Of a stretch of DNA of 64,000 nt, positions 26,663 to 38,129 are shown in pieces. The stretch comes from Nymphaea colorata (taxonomy: Eukaryota > Streptophyta > Magnoliopsida > Nymphaeales > Nymphaeaceae). The position numbers and the translations under genes were made by a program. How positions within the stretch are numbered: the first letter of the stretch is position 1; every line of letters begins with the position of its first letter. The stretch lies in contig NC_045147.1 in assembly GCF_008831285.2 (NCBI RefSeq), positions 9,022,334 through 9,086,333 on the forward strand. Reading direction: 5' to 3'. The notes under the pieces are model-generated. The model saw nothing but the letters and a program-made list of their open reading frames with translations. It searched no databases and was not told where the DNA came from.

Positions 26663-26730
26663 TTTGCGGTTATTTAAAAAACATGGTCTATGTAGACTAG
26701 AGGCTGCCATATGATCTGGTTAATTAGAAC

Positions 26731-28110
26731 TTGGAATATACTCATCATGCACTGGCCCATTGGAACTCTTTTGTGTTTCGGCGAGTGAATCAGCATATTA
26801 TTGGCCTAAGAAATGAACTTCACATGCTTCAATGCCAACAAGGGGTACTTTGGTCTAGTGATGAGGAACATGAGATCCTCATCAGGAAAGAGCTAAATCA
26901 AGCTATTGAAAGGGATTACCTTTTTTGGAAGTAAAAAGCTAGGAATAATTGGCTCTTAGATGGGGACAGGAGCACTCGGTTCTTCCAAGCTCAAGCAAAG
27001 GGTAGACTAAAAAAAAAGTCTCCTCTATCATAGTTGGCACAGTTATAGAAAGGGACCCTGATCATATTCATAGTCTTTGTTCTGATTATTTTGCTAAATT
27101 TTATGACCTTGATTCGTTTAGTAGTTTGATGATAGATGGCTGTGCGGAGAGGCCTTATGTCAGTCCTGAGGAAGCTACCTTATTGAAGAAGCCTGTGGTA
27201 GAGTGGGAAAATATAAAGGCTATTTTTTAATCAAATAGCGACAAGGCATGTGGGCCCGATGTATTTCCTAGTGGTTTCTCCAAAGCCCATTGGGGCACGG
27301 TTGGCCCAGCGGTGGTAGAAGCAGTAAAAGTTTCTTTTCAGATAGGCAAGATGGTTAAAAGGTGAATAGATCTCACCTAACCCTTATTCCTAAGTTCTTA
27401 GGGGCTAGGAACATTACAAGTTTTCACCCTATTGCTCTACGCAACTCACTACATAAATTTATTACCAATATCATGGTAAATAGGATGAAGGGGTGCTGGG
27501 CCACATTCTGGGAAATGAACAAGGTGCCTTTCTTCCGGGCCAACAAATCCATGAGCAAATTCTGCTTGCCCATGAACTAGTAAACAGCCGGGAAAGACAT
27601 AATGATGTGTTTCCTCGCCTATCGCATGTGGGCCCGATGTATTTCCTAGTGGTTTCTCCAAAGCCCATTGGGGCACGGTTGGCCCAGCGGTGGTAGAAGC
27701 AGTAAAAGTTTCTTTTCAGATAGGCAAGATGGTTAAAAGGTGAATAGATCTCACCTAACCCTTATTCCTAAGTTCTTAGGGGCTAGGAACATTACAAGTT
27801 TTCACCCTATTGCTCTACGCAACTCAGTACATAAATTTATTACCAATATCATGGTAAATAGGATGAAGGGGTGCTGGGCCACATTCTGGGAAATGAACAA
27901 GGTGCCTTTCTTCCGGGCCAACAAATCCATGAGCAAATTCTGCTTGCCCATGAACTAGTAAACAGCCTGGAAAGACATAATGATGTGTTTCCTCGCCTTA
28001 AGTGTGATTTGTCTAAAGCTTATGATCATGTTAATTTTGAATTCCTTTCTCATGCCTTGGATTGTCTTTGGTTCCCTTCTAGGTAGATAAAGAAAATAAT
28101 GACTTGTGTG
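26731..28110 (+). pseudogene. LINE reverse transcriptase, broken by a 378-bp duplication
   Basis: The linker helix (IRKELNQAIERDYLFWK, then NNWLLDGDRSTRFFQAQAK) leads into RT motifs: KACGPDVFPSGF near 27246, LTLIPKFLGARNITSF at 27377, GNEQGAFLPGQQIHEQ at 27507, and after the duplication CDLSKAYDHVNFEFLSHALD at about 28003. In-frame stops are common and the FADD box is not found (sequence between 28160 and 28260 is deleted). Confidence 0.85.
27251..28006. repeat. Near-identical 378-bp tandem duplication inside LINE RT
   Basis: The block from CATGTGGGCCCGATG at 27249 recurs at 27627, period 378. Only two or three differences are visible across the unit (CACTAC against CAGTAC; CAGCCG against CAGCCT), so it is far younger than the LINE decay. 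The 72-codon frames at 27362 and 27740 are the same sequence seen twice. Confidence 0.95.
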
Positions 28111-28199
28111 GGCAGTACTCCTTATGCAGTGATTCTTAATGGTGGAGAAGGGGATTATTTTGCAGGAAAAAGAAGACTAAGGTAAGGAGACCCCCTTTC

Positions 28200-28680
28200 A
28201 CCATATCCTTTTCTCATAGTAATGGAGCTAAACCACAAGTTGTTACATGCCTTAAGGAGGCGTTCCGAGCTTTTGAGAGTATTGTTGGCATGATTTGTAA
28301 CCTGGATAAATCATCTATCTCTGCCTTCCATATGAGTACACGAAATGTTGCTTCCAGTAATGATGCATTGGGGTAGACTATTAGAGACCTATCAATTTCT
28401 TATCCAGATCTCCCTCTCTTTCATGGAGAATTATTGGTCAGTATTTGTGCACTCCTTGAAAAGATGGAGAAAAAACTCAATGGTTGGAATAGGAACTTGC
28501 TCTCGTATATTGAGAGAATTTGTCTAACCAAGAATGTCCTACTACACATCAAGCGTTATTGGGCCAGAGCATTCAGGATCCTTGTGAGAACAACCCAAAG
28601 GCTGGATAAAATCAAGTCAAGTTTTGTTTGGACTGATACGATAGATGTGTGCCACCCCCATCTCTATAGGCCTTTCATGT
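28200..28680 (+). pseudogene. LINE post-RT region
   Basis: Frames read MICNLDKSSI near 28290, YPDLPLFHGELL near 28400, ALLEKMEKKLNGWN at 28446 and DKIKSSFVWTD at 28605. This is the thumb and connection region after the RT palm in plant L1 elements. It ends abruptly in a gypsy integrase fragment on the opposite strand. Confidence 0.75.
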
Positions 28681-28689
28681 TTTGCATTT

Positions 28690-29560
28690 ACCTATTGGTG
28701 TACTAGACATTTAATCACATGTTTAGCAATATCTTCTTTCACATCTGGCCACCAAACTTCATGTTTAGAATCGTGATACATCTTGTTGCTTCATGGGTGA
28801 ATGGCATATTTTGATCGATATAGTTCATAAAAAGACATTATAATATTCACTTAACTCAACAATTACACGTAAGTGAAGAATATATAGGAGGGAGAGAAAG
28901 AGTGCCGCCTAGGGTACCGAGCCAGCCTCGGTACCCATGCCCCATAGGACCGGGTCCAGATATGGACCCGGTTCCCCATTACAATATATTTTAACACATC
29001 AAAATGTTATCGATACATAACTAATGCCTATGTTTATCAAATATATGAATGTAGCAGCGACATTAGTTAAACCAAATGGTAAATCTCAGAATTCATAATG
29101 GCTATATGAAGTACAAAATGTTGCTTTAGGGATATGCTCATCCTTAATGTATGATTGATTATATCATATCTCAAGTACATCTTAGGGACTACATGCACAT
29201 CTTTTAATTGATCAAGTCTTTGATTGCAGGGATAGGATACTTGTTTTTTAACTATCACAATGATTGACCACTATGTAATCCATGCAGACTTGAAGTACCC
29301 CATGTGTCTTCTTCATAAAAATGCACTAGTGCACCCCAAGATTACATAGTAGGGTGAATGAAACCTTTATCGATTAATTTTGAAGTCATTTCTTCAGTTC
29401 TAGAAGCTTAGTTGGGGCCATTCGATATGGTCCTCTAGGGGGCACTTGTTAGCTGGAATAGTGCATTGTTGGGAACACAATGTTCTGATCTCAAGCTAGG
29501 CATACCAATTGCTGGATAGAATAATGCTTTGAACTAATTGCTCCAACATTCTCAAAGAAT
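28690..29560 (-). pseudogene. Ty3/gypsy fragment: RT joined to integrase zinc finger
   Basis: On the minus strand, 29400-29060 reads LIDKGFIHPT, then KKQVSYPCNQ-LDQLKD and VPKMYLRYDI, the RT N-terminal blocks of gypsy elements. 28830-28700 reads HPSSTRCYHDSKHEVWWPDV and EDIAKHVIKCLV, the H2C2 zinc-binding start of integrase. About 1.5 kb that normally lies between them (RT palm and RNase H) is missing, replaced by about 130 bp containing GC-rich CGGTACC and GGACCCGG repeats (28905-28980). Confidence 0.72.
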
Positions 29561-30825
29561 GGAAAAAAGTGTCTCTTTCATATCCCACCTCACCCAAAAA
29601 ACAACTTGTGATTGCACATGCTTTGACTCCTCCGACTATCTCTGTCTTAGGCACTCCTCTCCCATTCTTTCTCTATTGTTTTCATCTTCACCTATGTCCT
29701 AGCTTCATCTCTCTATCTCTCTTTCTGCCAACCGGAATCTGCTTTCTCTCTCTCTCTCTCCCACTCCCTCTCTAGGGGATGGGGGAGGGACTACTACAAT
29801 AGGCTATTGGCTCCTAATGGCCTCAATAACCCAATCTTCAAGACCTTGTTGCCCTACATCATGAAACTTGACTGCATAATCCCATCTCTCATCTACCTAC
29901 TGCATCCTCTTTTGTCTTTGTTCTTTGCTTGTCATGTCGACATTGTTGTTTGCCTGTTTGTTTATCTAGGTTCCTACTGCCCTGCCTCATGAGGCCTTCA
30001 GCTTCACTAGAGTTGCTGCCTTGTCTTGCTATAGCTGGTGGCTTTCTAGCAACATAGGTAATTGCCATTGCATAGCATCAACAAATGTATCAGGAATATG
30101 TCAACCATCTAGTTGGTACATCAAATATGTGTTGTTCTCACTACTTGATCTCCTTTATTTTTTCAAATTTTGCACCCCTTTTCTCCCAACAAAATTTTGT
30201 TTTAGTTACCTACTATTTTATGCAAAATAATATACAGGAGAGGAAATATGAAGGGTAAAATGAAAAACAAAGATTTCAACCTTATCTGTGAGAAAGAACA
30301 ATACTGATACTCCAAATGATGATGAATCCATCAGTGCACTCGGATTGAGATTTAGCCTATGATATCTCTCATTAATTTTTTTAAGTCACTGGTGACACTG
30401 TCTAGGTCTAGATACTCTAGGAATAGTTGCAAATACTGTAATTATGCTAAATCAAAGATAGAATCATTCAAACTGAAATTAACAATGGTTAGATCCAACA
30501 TTAAAGAATGAGATTCTTGCACAATTCAGACTGACTGGCTCAAATTGGGCAGGAATGTTGACTAGATAAGTGACAAGTGGGGAAATAGGACTACATTTTC
30601 TAAGAAATGGTTGCTCTAATAGTGGAATTGAAGCTTGAAGCTAGAAATAATTATAGGTGCATGTAAGTTGATCTTTGTCAAAAAGAGCTTGATCCATTAG
30701 CTAGAGAGTTGGACTATGGGACATTCTTGTGAGAACGGTGTGCTTGAAAAAGTCTTACATGTATTATGGAAAGATTCAGAAGAATGACTTTGAATATTGA
30801 TTCATTAGTAAAAGCCTTTCCCCAG

Positions 30826-30875
<50 letters not shown>

Positions 30876-33332
30876 TCCCGCTATTTAGTTGCCATTATCT
30901 ATGTGTGCCAAGACTTATTTTTTGTCACTAGGGTCTCCAATTTTGTCTTGACTTCATGATTTTATTTTATCATTGCAGTGCTCTTCATTGGCACGAATTG
31001 ATGGGGAGAGTTGTCATGTTGACCACATTCTCGGGGACACCAGCAGAGCATATGCATATTGTGCTAAAAACTTTGTAAGAAATTTCTTTCTTAATCAAAA
31101 CTAATGCCAAGAGATCATTCCTATAGTTAGTTTTTAGGACCTGTTCATAATACTGACCATACTTACAATTTGAAAACAACAAATATCTGTGAGATAATTT
31201 TTAGATATTATTTACTGATTTGGCTGAATCAAATAGTCATTGCCCTATGGGGTAACTAAGCAGAACGTACAAAAGGATAACAACTTGGTGGTAGAAAAAC
31301 GACTTGCTACATAATAGAGTATGGGGAAATTGGAAAGAGGATCACCTTGTCAATTACTTTTTTTTTTGGTTTCTTGACTTTGATTTTGTATATGTGTCCA
31401 TGTTTTGTAATATGTATTGTTTTGATACAGTTGCAAAATTATTAGTTTTATGTTAGTGGAAGACTCTATCTCTCTTTCTCTTAATGTAGTCAAATTATTG
31501 ACATTTAACTGATATCAAACATTTATTCCTTTGCTGACATTCACATTTCATCAATGAAGGAAATGTGCAATGATATTGTTTCATCATCATTAAATACCGT
31601 TAGTGAAACTGAACTAGCATCACAGACAAAAAATCATTGATAGTGCCCAGTCGTCAAGTATCCATTAGTGTCACTGACCAGGCATTAGTGACAAAAAATT
31701 GATGACCGTTCTCAACTATCAAGGAAGGTGGTCTCCTATGACACTAATTACTAACATAGTATGATAGTCAGTAAGTCTAATTGAATGACGATGGTCCCAT
31801 CATCACAAATGAGGTCCATTTTTCATGGGTGTATATTTCATCGTTCAATGGATCACCTTTCAATCCATGTATTTATACTCTAAAATAATGTTCATTTGAC
31901 TTTTTTCATGTTTCTTTTCATAATCTTCCAAAAATTTCAGAAGACAAAGGTGATTTCCAGACAAACAAATGTCAATCATCTTTGGAAAATAAGTTACTTG
32001 GCTTGCATCAAAATGGATGGCTGAATGATAAAAGGATCTCATAATAACTGGCCAAAATTTTTCTCTAGACTTTATATATATTATCATTTTTAGTTTAAGG
32101 TGCTTCTTTGTCCGAGCTGCCTTAGCCCTTCCCCCATCTATTTCTTTTTTTTTTTTTTAATAAAGTCAATTGCTTTCATCTAACTCGACCATATCATTTT
32201 CTTCCAAGTCGAAAATAAAATCCAATTTCTTCTACAATGTGTTTCTTATACCATATATTTTTTTATGATTTTAAAACTACTATGAACTTTTTTCTTATTG
32301 AAACTTCTACACTATCATATGTCCCTATTTCTCCTTTTATACCAACAAGATTGTGTTTAAGTCTTTTAATACCCTCTCACCTGTTTGCTGCAACGAGTAC
32401 ATTGAACTCTCTATTTTTGCTTATTGAATGCAATCACATACTCCCACACAAGATCTTTTACACTTGAAAATATTGGTGTCCATGTAGACCTTTTTTTGAC
32501 ATTCTTGAATCTTGATTCATATTTGATGCTCTATAGCTGAAACAAAGAATAAAGTTGGAAAGCAAAAACCAAAGATAGAAACTTGTTAACATATTTCAAT
32601 TCATTCATAGTTCAAAGTTTCAACCTTCAAATTCATGCTTTATAGTTTATATTGCAAAAAAAGGCATGCCACTTGAAATAAAATAGATAATACTGTAAAG
32701 TATGATTGCATTGAAATAGGCATGAAACTTGTACCTGTTATGCCAATAGTGATTTTTAATTGCTCTATTATCTTTTATATACTAAACATGTAAAGTTCCA
32801 ATATGTATGAAAAGGTGTCTATTTATAGATAATTCTTCATTTATATCGATTTATAATAGAATTTTTGAGAATGTCATATTAAGATGGTTGATTTTACAAA
32901 AAAAAATGAGTAAAATTAAATTCATATACAAGCTAAATTCTTTTGGAATTCTAGAATTTATTTAGTCTACTCTTGACAGTTGACACTTAGGCATGTGTCT
33001 TAGACCTTAGCTAGTCTAGCTTACGCTCAATTCAGGTGGTCTTTTATTAATCATGTTTTCGCTAAGAATCATTAGTTCATTTATATTTAGTTAAGATATA
33101 ATTGCCTTTATGTGGCTATCGATTTTGGAGAGCTTGTTATTGAATTTCTATTTTTATGTGAACAGATAATGTTCATTGATTACGTATGGTCTTGGCTGTT
33201 GCAATTATTTAATTTTTAGTTTGTTTAAGTTGATCTCCTTGGTAGAGTAGAAAGAAAGTGTGTAGGTTGTTTGCTGGTTTAATGAAATAGTTTATTGTTC
33301 AAATTTAATTGGGTGAGAGTTAGGCTTTGTCA
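29561..33332. other. 3.8-kb stretch without a recognisable gene
   Basis: It is AT-rich, with a CT-rich patch at 29690-29775 and a TA microsatellite at 30826-30873. A block with repeated TAGTGTCACTGAC and TTAGTGACAAAAAA motifs at 31600-31830 resembles subterminal repeats of CACTA elements, but ends and TSD were not found. The largest open frame is 76 codons. I see no gene. Confidence 0.5.
30826..30873. repeat. (TA)n microsatellite
   Basis: About 24 uninterrupted TA units. Confidence 0.97.
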
Positions 33333-33615
33333 TGTTAAGTTTTGTGCGTATGGAGGCTCGGGTCTATTCAGACCCGATCCACTTGTTTTCTAATCCACAC
33401 GCCTAAACATACTAGGTGGTGGCACTTCTGTAAATGTTATATAATTTGTGTACATTTTGTTATAACCTGATTAGGTTAATTCTTTAATATAGATTAAGGA
33501 TCACATGGCTGTTTGTGTGTGTGACTCTCTTCCTCCATCTGTCTTCTCTTCTATTTCTTCTTCTCATTCTACCTGATTTCAGACGGAGAGACGTGAATAA
33601 GCGAAGATTCTTACA
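33333..33615 (+). repeat. 5' LTR of copia-C
   Basis: TGTTAAG...CTTACA, 283 bp, ending immediately before the PBS. It contains a TATA-like AATATAGATTA near 33488 and CT-rich leader sequence. Confidence 0.93.
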
Positions 33616-33891
33616 TGGTATCAGAGCCAGGTTACCTCGTCCTCCGGTGAGTGGTTTCAGTTTGACATGATTATCCTTAATCTGCCCTAAGTACTCATTT
33701 CTGGCGTGGATATCCCTAATTTCGGTTTCTGCCTTGAATCTTGTGTGATTTACTCTCATCGTTTGCCCTAAATTGATTTGCCCTAATCAATTTGCCCTAA
33801 TTTCGGTTCGTTTTGCCCTAATTCTGTTGCTGCCCCAATTTGCCCCAGTTTTCTGCCTCACGTTGTCTGCCCTAATCATCTTTCTTCAGTC

Positions 33892-35706
33892 ATGGATCAG
33901 CCGATGCCCTCTCTTCTATCCTCCAGCTTTCTCTCCCAACTTATCTCCCAAAAACTGAATCATAGTAACTATTTGACTTGGAAACGTCAAATTGTTCCAT
34001 TTATTAAAAGTCATAGACTCTATGGGCATATCGATGGCACTATTCCAGCACCTCCAAAATATATTTACTGTGAAGTGAAGAAGACCGTAGTGGGAGATCA
34101 AGCTACTGGGGCTTCGGCTGGAAGTGAAACTAGCATTGAATATGATACTCTTACCGAAAGTAATCCTGAATATGATGTTTGGCTGGCCCACGACCAGCCA
34201 CTTGTCACATATATTACTTCTACCTTGTCAGAGGAGGTATTAGGAGGCATTGATGATGATTTAACAGCTTTAGAGTTGTGGTCTACCCTTGCCACAATGT
34301 ATTCTCAAGTATCGGAAGCACGGTTTCTGCAATTAAGAAGACAATTTTAGGATATCAAGCGTGGGACGCGTACAGTTTTGGAATATCTGAATGAAATCAA
34401 AACCATAAGTGATCAACTTGCTGCCATTGGACATCCTGTCAGCGATAAAGACAAAGTGCAACAAGCCTTGAGTGGCCTGGGAACAGAGTTTGATATTTTT
34501 TGCACAGCCTTGGAGGTTTTACCTGTCCTTCCATCTTTTGAAGATCTGAAAGCCAAGTTATTTCAACATGAAGCTAGTCGTGTGCAGCGACAGAATTTGA
34601 TTTCTCCCAACAGCCACAATGTATTGATCACAGGGACACATGCATTGCAAGGGAATCATACTCGCCATTGGACTCCTCAGGCAGGAATGGGAAGAGGGAT
34701 TCTCCCGACACCACCAGGCATGAATACTACTGCCGCCACATCTAGAAGGGTTCCGACTTGCTTCTATTGTAATAAGAGGGGACATGTGAAATCAGAATGT
34801 TGGCACAATCCTCAGAATAAAAATAATCAAGTCAGGCGTGAAAACAAGGCAGCAGTAGGGTCAGTTTCATCCTCATCTAGCTCAAATCCAACATCAAATG
34901 TTTCATCGGAGGTGCAACAACTTCTTATGACAGCCTTATCTAAGCTCCACTTGAAGCAAAATGAGCAAGGAGAGTGGTATGTGGACTCTCGAGCAGCAGC
35001 CCATGTTACTGGTGACACAGGTACTTTATCTAGTATTTCCCCTTATTTAGATCAAGGCTCAGTTGTCACGGGAGATGGTTCCCATCACACAATATCGCAC
35101 ATTGGAAATGCACAAATATCTATGGGTTCCTCTTTCATTCCATTAAAGAATGTTCTTGTTGTTCCAAGTGTCAAGAAAAATATTATCTCAGTGTCCAAAC
35201 TGATTAATGATACTCACTCCTCTGTTGAATTCACACCGTCTTCTGTTTATGTCAAGGATGTTCGAACCAAGAGGACGTTTGCTGAGGGCACTCGCAAAGG
35301 CGACATGTATGTTCTTGAAGAAGCTCCAAAGTTGTCAAAATCTTACCCTTCAGATCCATCCTTTTCAATTCATAGTGAAATCAATGTCGCAGAATATAAT
35401 AAGCCATCCATTTGGCATGGTAGGTTAGCTCATTGTAGTCAGTCTTTTGTTCGAAGTCTTGTTGCAGACGGGCTCTTAGATAAGTCCAGTCTGAGTTCAG
35501 TCAGTGAGTCCAGCATGTGCTCGAGTTGTCATATCTGTAAGAGCCATGCCCTTTCTTTTCAATTAATAAATAAAAGAGCTTCAAAGGCTTTTGAAACTAT
35601 ACATTCCGATGTTTGGGGGTCTGCTCCAATTCCTTCTTCTTCTGGGAGTAGATATTATGTTATTTTTATTGATTCATATTCCCGATATACTTGGATTCAT
35701 TCATGA
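33892..35706 (+). pseudogene. copia-C gag-protease-integrase polyprotein, interrupted
   Basis: One frame runs from the ATG at 33892 to 35706 (605 codons) with a single in-frame TAG at 34348. Order: gag N-terminus with HSNYLTWKRQIVPFIKSH; UBN2 domain; CCHC knuckle CFYCNKRGHVKSEC at about 34765; protease WYVDSRAAAHVTGD at about 34978, where DSGA has become DSRA; GAG-pre-integrase WHGRLAHCSQSFVRSL near 35414; and integrase start HSDVWGSAP...VIFIDSYSRYTW near 35603. The frame shifts near 35700; the next 70-codon frame holds CDGGGEFISSEF, the second integrase catalytic region. It then ends at the deletion junction near 35882. Confidence 0.9.
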
Positions 35707-35905
35707 AACATAAATCAGAAGTCTTCTGCCTGTTCACTCAATTTCATGCTTTGGTTCAGAATAAATATTCCAGCAATATTGTGCATTTTCAATGTGATGG
35801 TGGTGGTGAATTTATTTCTAGTGAATTTACTGAGTATCTACTAGATAATGGGATCACTAGACAAACTTCATGCCCCCACAGAAGGACATATGGATGCCGC
35901 TAGCG

Positions 35906-36473
35906 GATATTGCGGTATCTCAAAGCTTCTCTTGGAGATGGACTAGTCTACACAAAATGCCCCAATGTTTCTCTTGGACATAGCATATATACATATACTG
36001 ATGCAGACTGGGCAGGCGATCCCGATGATCGACGATCAGTTTCAGGTTTCTGTCTTTTTCTTGATTCTAATCTCATTTGTTGGAGCAGTAAAAAGCAACG
36101 TGCTGTTGCATGATCCAGCACTGAGGCAGAGTACAGAGCAATGGCTGCAGGGACAGCTGAAGCATCATGGTTACGACATTTGCTTGGAGAGCTTAATCTT
36201 CCTATTGCCCAGTCATCATTACTATGTGACAATCAAAGTGCAATAAAAATTGCCTTCAATCCCATTCTGCATCATCGTACCAAACACATAGAGATTGATC
36301 AACACTTCATCCGTCAGAAGGTTGAAGAAGCCGAGATCTTGCCTACTTATATATCCACCAGTGAACAAATAGCTGATATCTTTACTAAAGGACTCACAGG
36401 GCCGCACTTTTGGGAATTGAAGAACAAGTTATGCATGGTCAAATCTCATGCACAACTTGAGGGGGGCTGTTAA
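35906..36473 (+). pseudogene. copia-C RNase H, joined directly to integrase
   Basis: From 35910 the frame reads MRYLKASLGDGLVY, YTDADWAGDPDDRRSVSG (first RNase H Asp), a TGA at 36111, then STEAEYRAMAAGTAEASWL, LLCDNQSAIKIAFNP, HRTKHIEIDQHFIRQ and QIADIFTKGL. RNase H is nearly complete but for one stop, which sits where the family has Arg (CGA). Upstream RT is missing at the junction near 35882-35906. Confidence 0.9.
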
Positions 36474-36750
36474 GTTTTGTGCGTATGGAGGCTCGGGTCT
36501 ATTCAGACCCGATCCACTTGTTTTCTAATCCACATGCCTAAACATACTAGGCGGTGGCACTTCTGTAAATGTTATATAATTTGTGTACATTTTGTTATAA
36601 CCTGATTAGGTTAATTCTTTAATATAGATTAAGGATCACACGGCTGTTTGTGTGTGTGACTCTCTTCCTCCATCTGTCTTCTCTTCTATTTCTTCTTCTC
36701 ATTCTACCTGATTTCAGATGGAGAGACGTGAATAAGCGAAGATTCTTACA
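36468..36750 (+). repeat. 3' LTR of copia-C
   Basis: 283 bp, identical to the 5' LTR except for four C/T differences, each at a CpG in one copy and TpG in the other. Confidence 0.93.
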
Positions 36751-36755
36751 TGTTA

Positions 36756-38129
36756 TTCATCCTAGTGGTACTACAAAGCAAAACTGAGTCTTTATTGTAT
36801 GGTGGCATACAATAGTGAGTTACATGATAAACTGCATTGGAGTAACAAAATACACCATCTGTGGAAAAACTGCTTTGAAAAGAATAGAAGAGGTACTTCT
36901 TCAAACTAGTGGTAAGAATACAACAAGAATAAGCTTAAAACATGATCTAGTGCTAAGAATCTATTACACAGACAAAATATTGCAAGTTTAAACTGCAAAG
37001 AGATGATTGCAGGCAACAGATAGAGACAAAGATGCTGAACAGAGAAATGTCAAAGTCATAACAGAGGGATGCTAGAAAGCATCAAGAGATGTTGAAAAAA
37101 ATAGAGAACAATAAGAAAAAAGTGAAGAAATTCAAAGAAACACCAGCTAAATGAGAACAACAATGAAGAGAGACTCAAATGCTAGAAAAGAGAAAGCGAT
37201 GTTAAATATAAAAGCAGTGAGAGATGTTAAAAAATATAGAACAATGAGCATGAAAAGGAGAAAAAACTCAAAGAGGCACAGGCTAAATGAGAACAACATT
37301 GATGGAGAGATTCAAAGTGAGTATTACGCAGGAAAATCAGCTTGGGATGCCTAACAAAAAAAGAAAAAGGAAAATGCAAAATACTATGAAAAGCTAAAAA
37401 AAAAAGAAAAAAGGCAAAAAACTACCTTGGATCCTTTTTGTCGGTCACTAGAGACTTTTTTGAGGTTGTAAATGTCATCGTAGGTCATGTTCATGCTAAC
37501 AACTCCTACATAGCACTGGTTTCCAGTGAACAACAGACTACCTTGTGTGGTGTGTATAAGTTACTCTTAATTTTATGTATAGATGTGCCAGTGGATTGGA
37601 TTAATGTTGTTTTTTTTGTTTTTTTTCATTAATATATATAACATTTTGCTTGTTCTTTCTTGAAAATATGGATTCTGAAATATACATGTAGTTTATTTTG
37701 ATTGTACATTTGAAGAAAAATGTCACAAGTTGGTTCGACATGGAAGCATTGTAGTGACGTAAAGTTTGATAACAAAGAGAAAAGAAGACATTTGAGTTTT
37801 AATATTGTCAAAATATTTATACAGATGGTATAATGAGAATAAAAGAATATTTGTCATAGATGCACTGTAGCATTAAACTATGTCATAATGCAACACCAGG
37901 CAATACAATTTTTCAAAAATTTCCTAGCTTCAAGGTTTACCAAAAAAGCATAAAAGAAAAGCAAGCTTCAAATATCTATAGGTGAAGCTGAACAGCCATT
38001 AGTTTTGCTTCTCCTTCAGTTAGTCAAGTTGGAGTTTAGACTCACTTCTTGAACAATTTTTAACTACAAGAGCTCAACAAACAACATTAGATAATGTCTT
38101 AAAAGATTCAAGAAAGGAAGTTTGTGCTC
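36756..38129. other. AT-rich flank of the hAT pseudogene
   Basis: No clear domain. A Lys/Arg-rich 67-codon frame at 37151-37354 lies in purine-rich sequence and is probably chance. It may include the decayed N-terminus (BED finger region) of the hAT transposase downstream, but no C2H2 pattern is visible. Confidence 0.4.

Larger units (their letters stand above)
24210..28680 (+). mobile_element. LINE (L1-type non-LTR retrotransposon), broken and internally duplicated
   Basis: In order come ORF1-like sequence, an APE-type endonuclease fragment, and RT with FFQAQAKGRL, KACGPDVFPSGF, LTLIPKF and CDLSKAYDHVNFEFL motifs, followed by post-RT sequence. No long frame survives. It contains a hAT MITE (25245-25412), a 95-bp tandem duplication in ORF1 (24936-25126) and a 378-bp tandem duplication in RT (27251-28006). 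There is no poly-A tail: the 3' end abuts a gypsy fragment near 28680. Confidence 0.85.
33333..36750 (+). mobile_element. Young Ty1/copia element with the RT domain deleted (copia-C)
   Basis: LTRs of 283 bp each (33333-33615 and 36468-36750) differ at only four positions. Likely 5-bp target duplications are TGTCA (33328-33332) and TGTTA (36751-36755), one mismatch. A perfect PBS starting TGGTATCAGAGCC lies at 33616, and a purine tract GAGGGGGGC precedes the 3' LTR at 36459-36467. The 2.85-kb interior is about 2 kb short of an autonomous element: integrase C-terminus and the entire RT are gone while RNase H remains. It is non-autonomous but structurally fresh. Confidence 0.93.

Noticed and set aside
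31600-31830. CACTA transposon
   Set aside because: Repeated TAGTG/CACTGA motifs are suggestive, but no CACTA terminus, 3-bp TSD or transposase was found.
34378-35706. 442-codon frame, the longest in the window, as a host gene
   Set aside because: It has gag, CCHC, protease and integrase motifs between matching LTRs, so it is copia-C.
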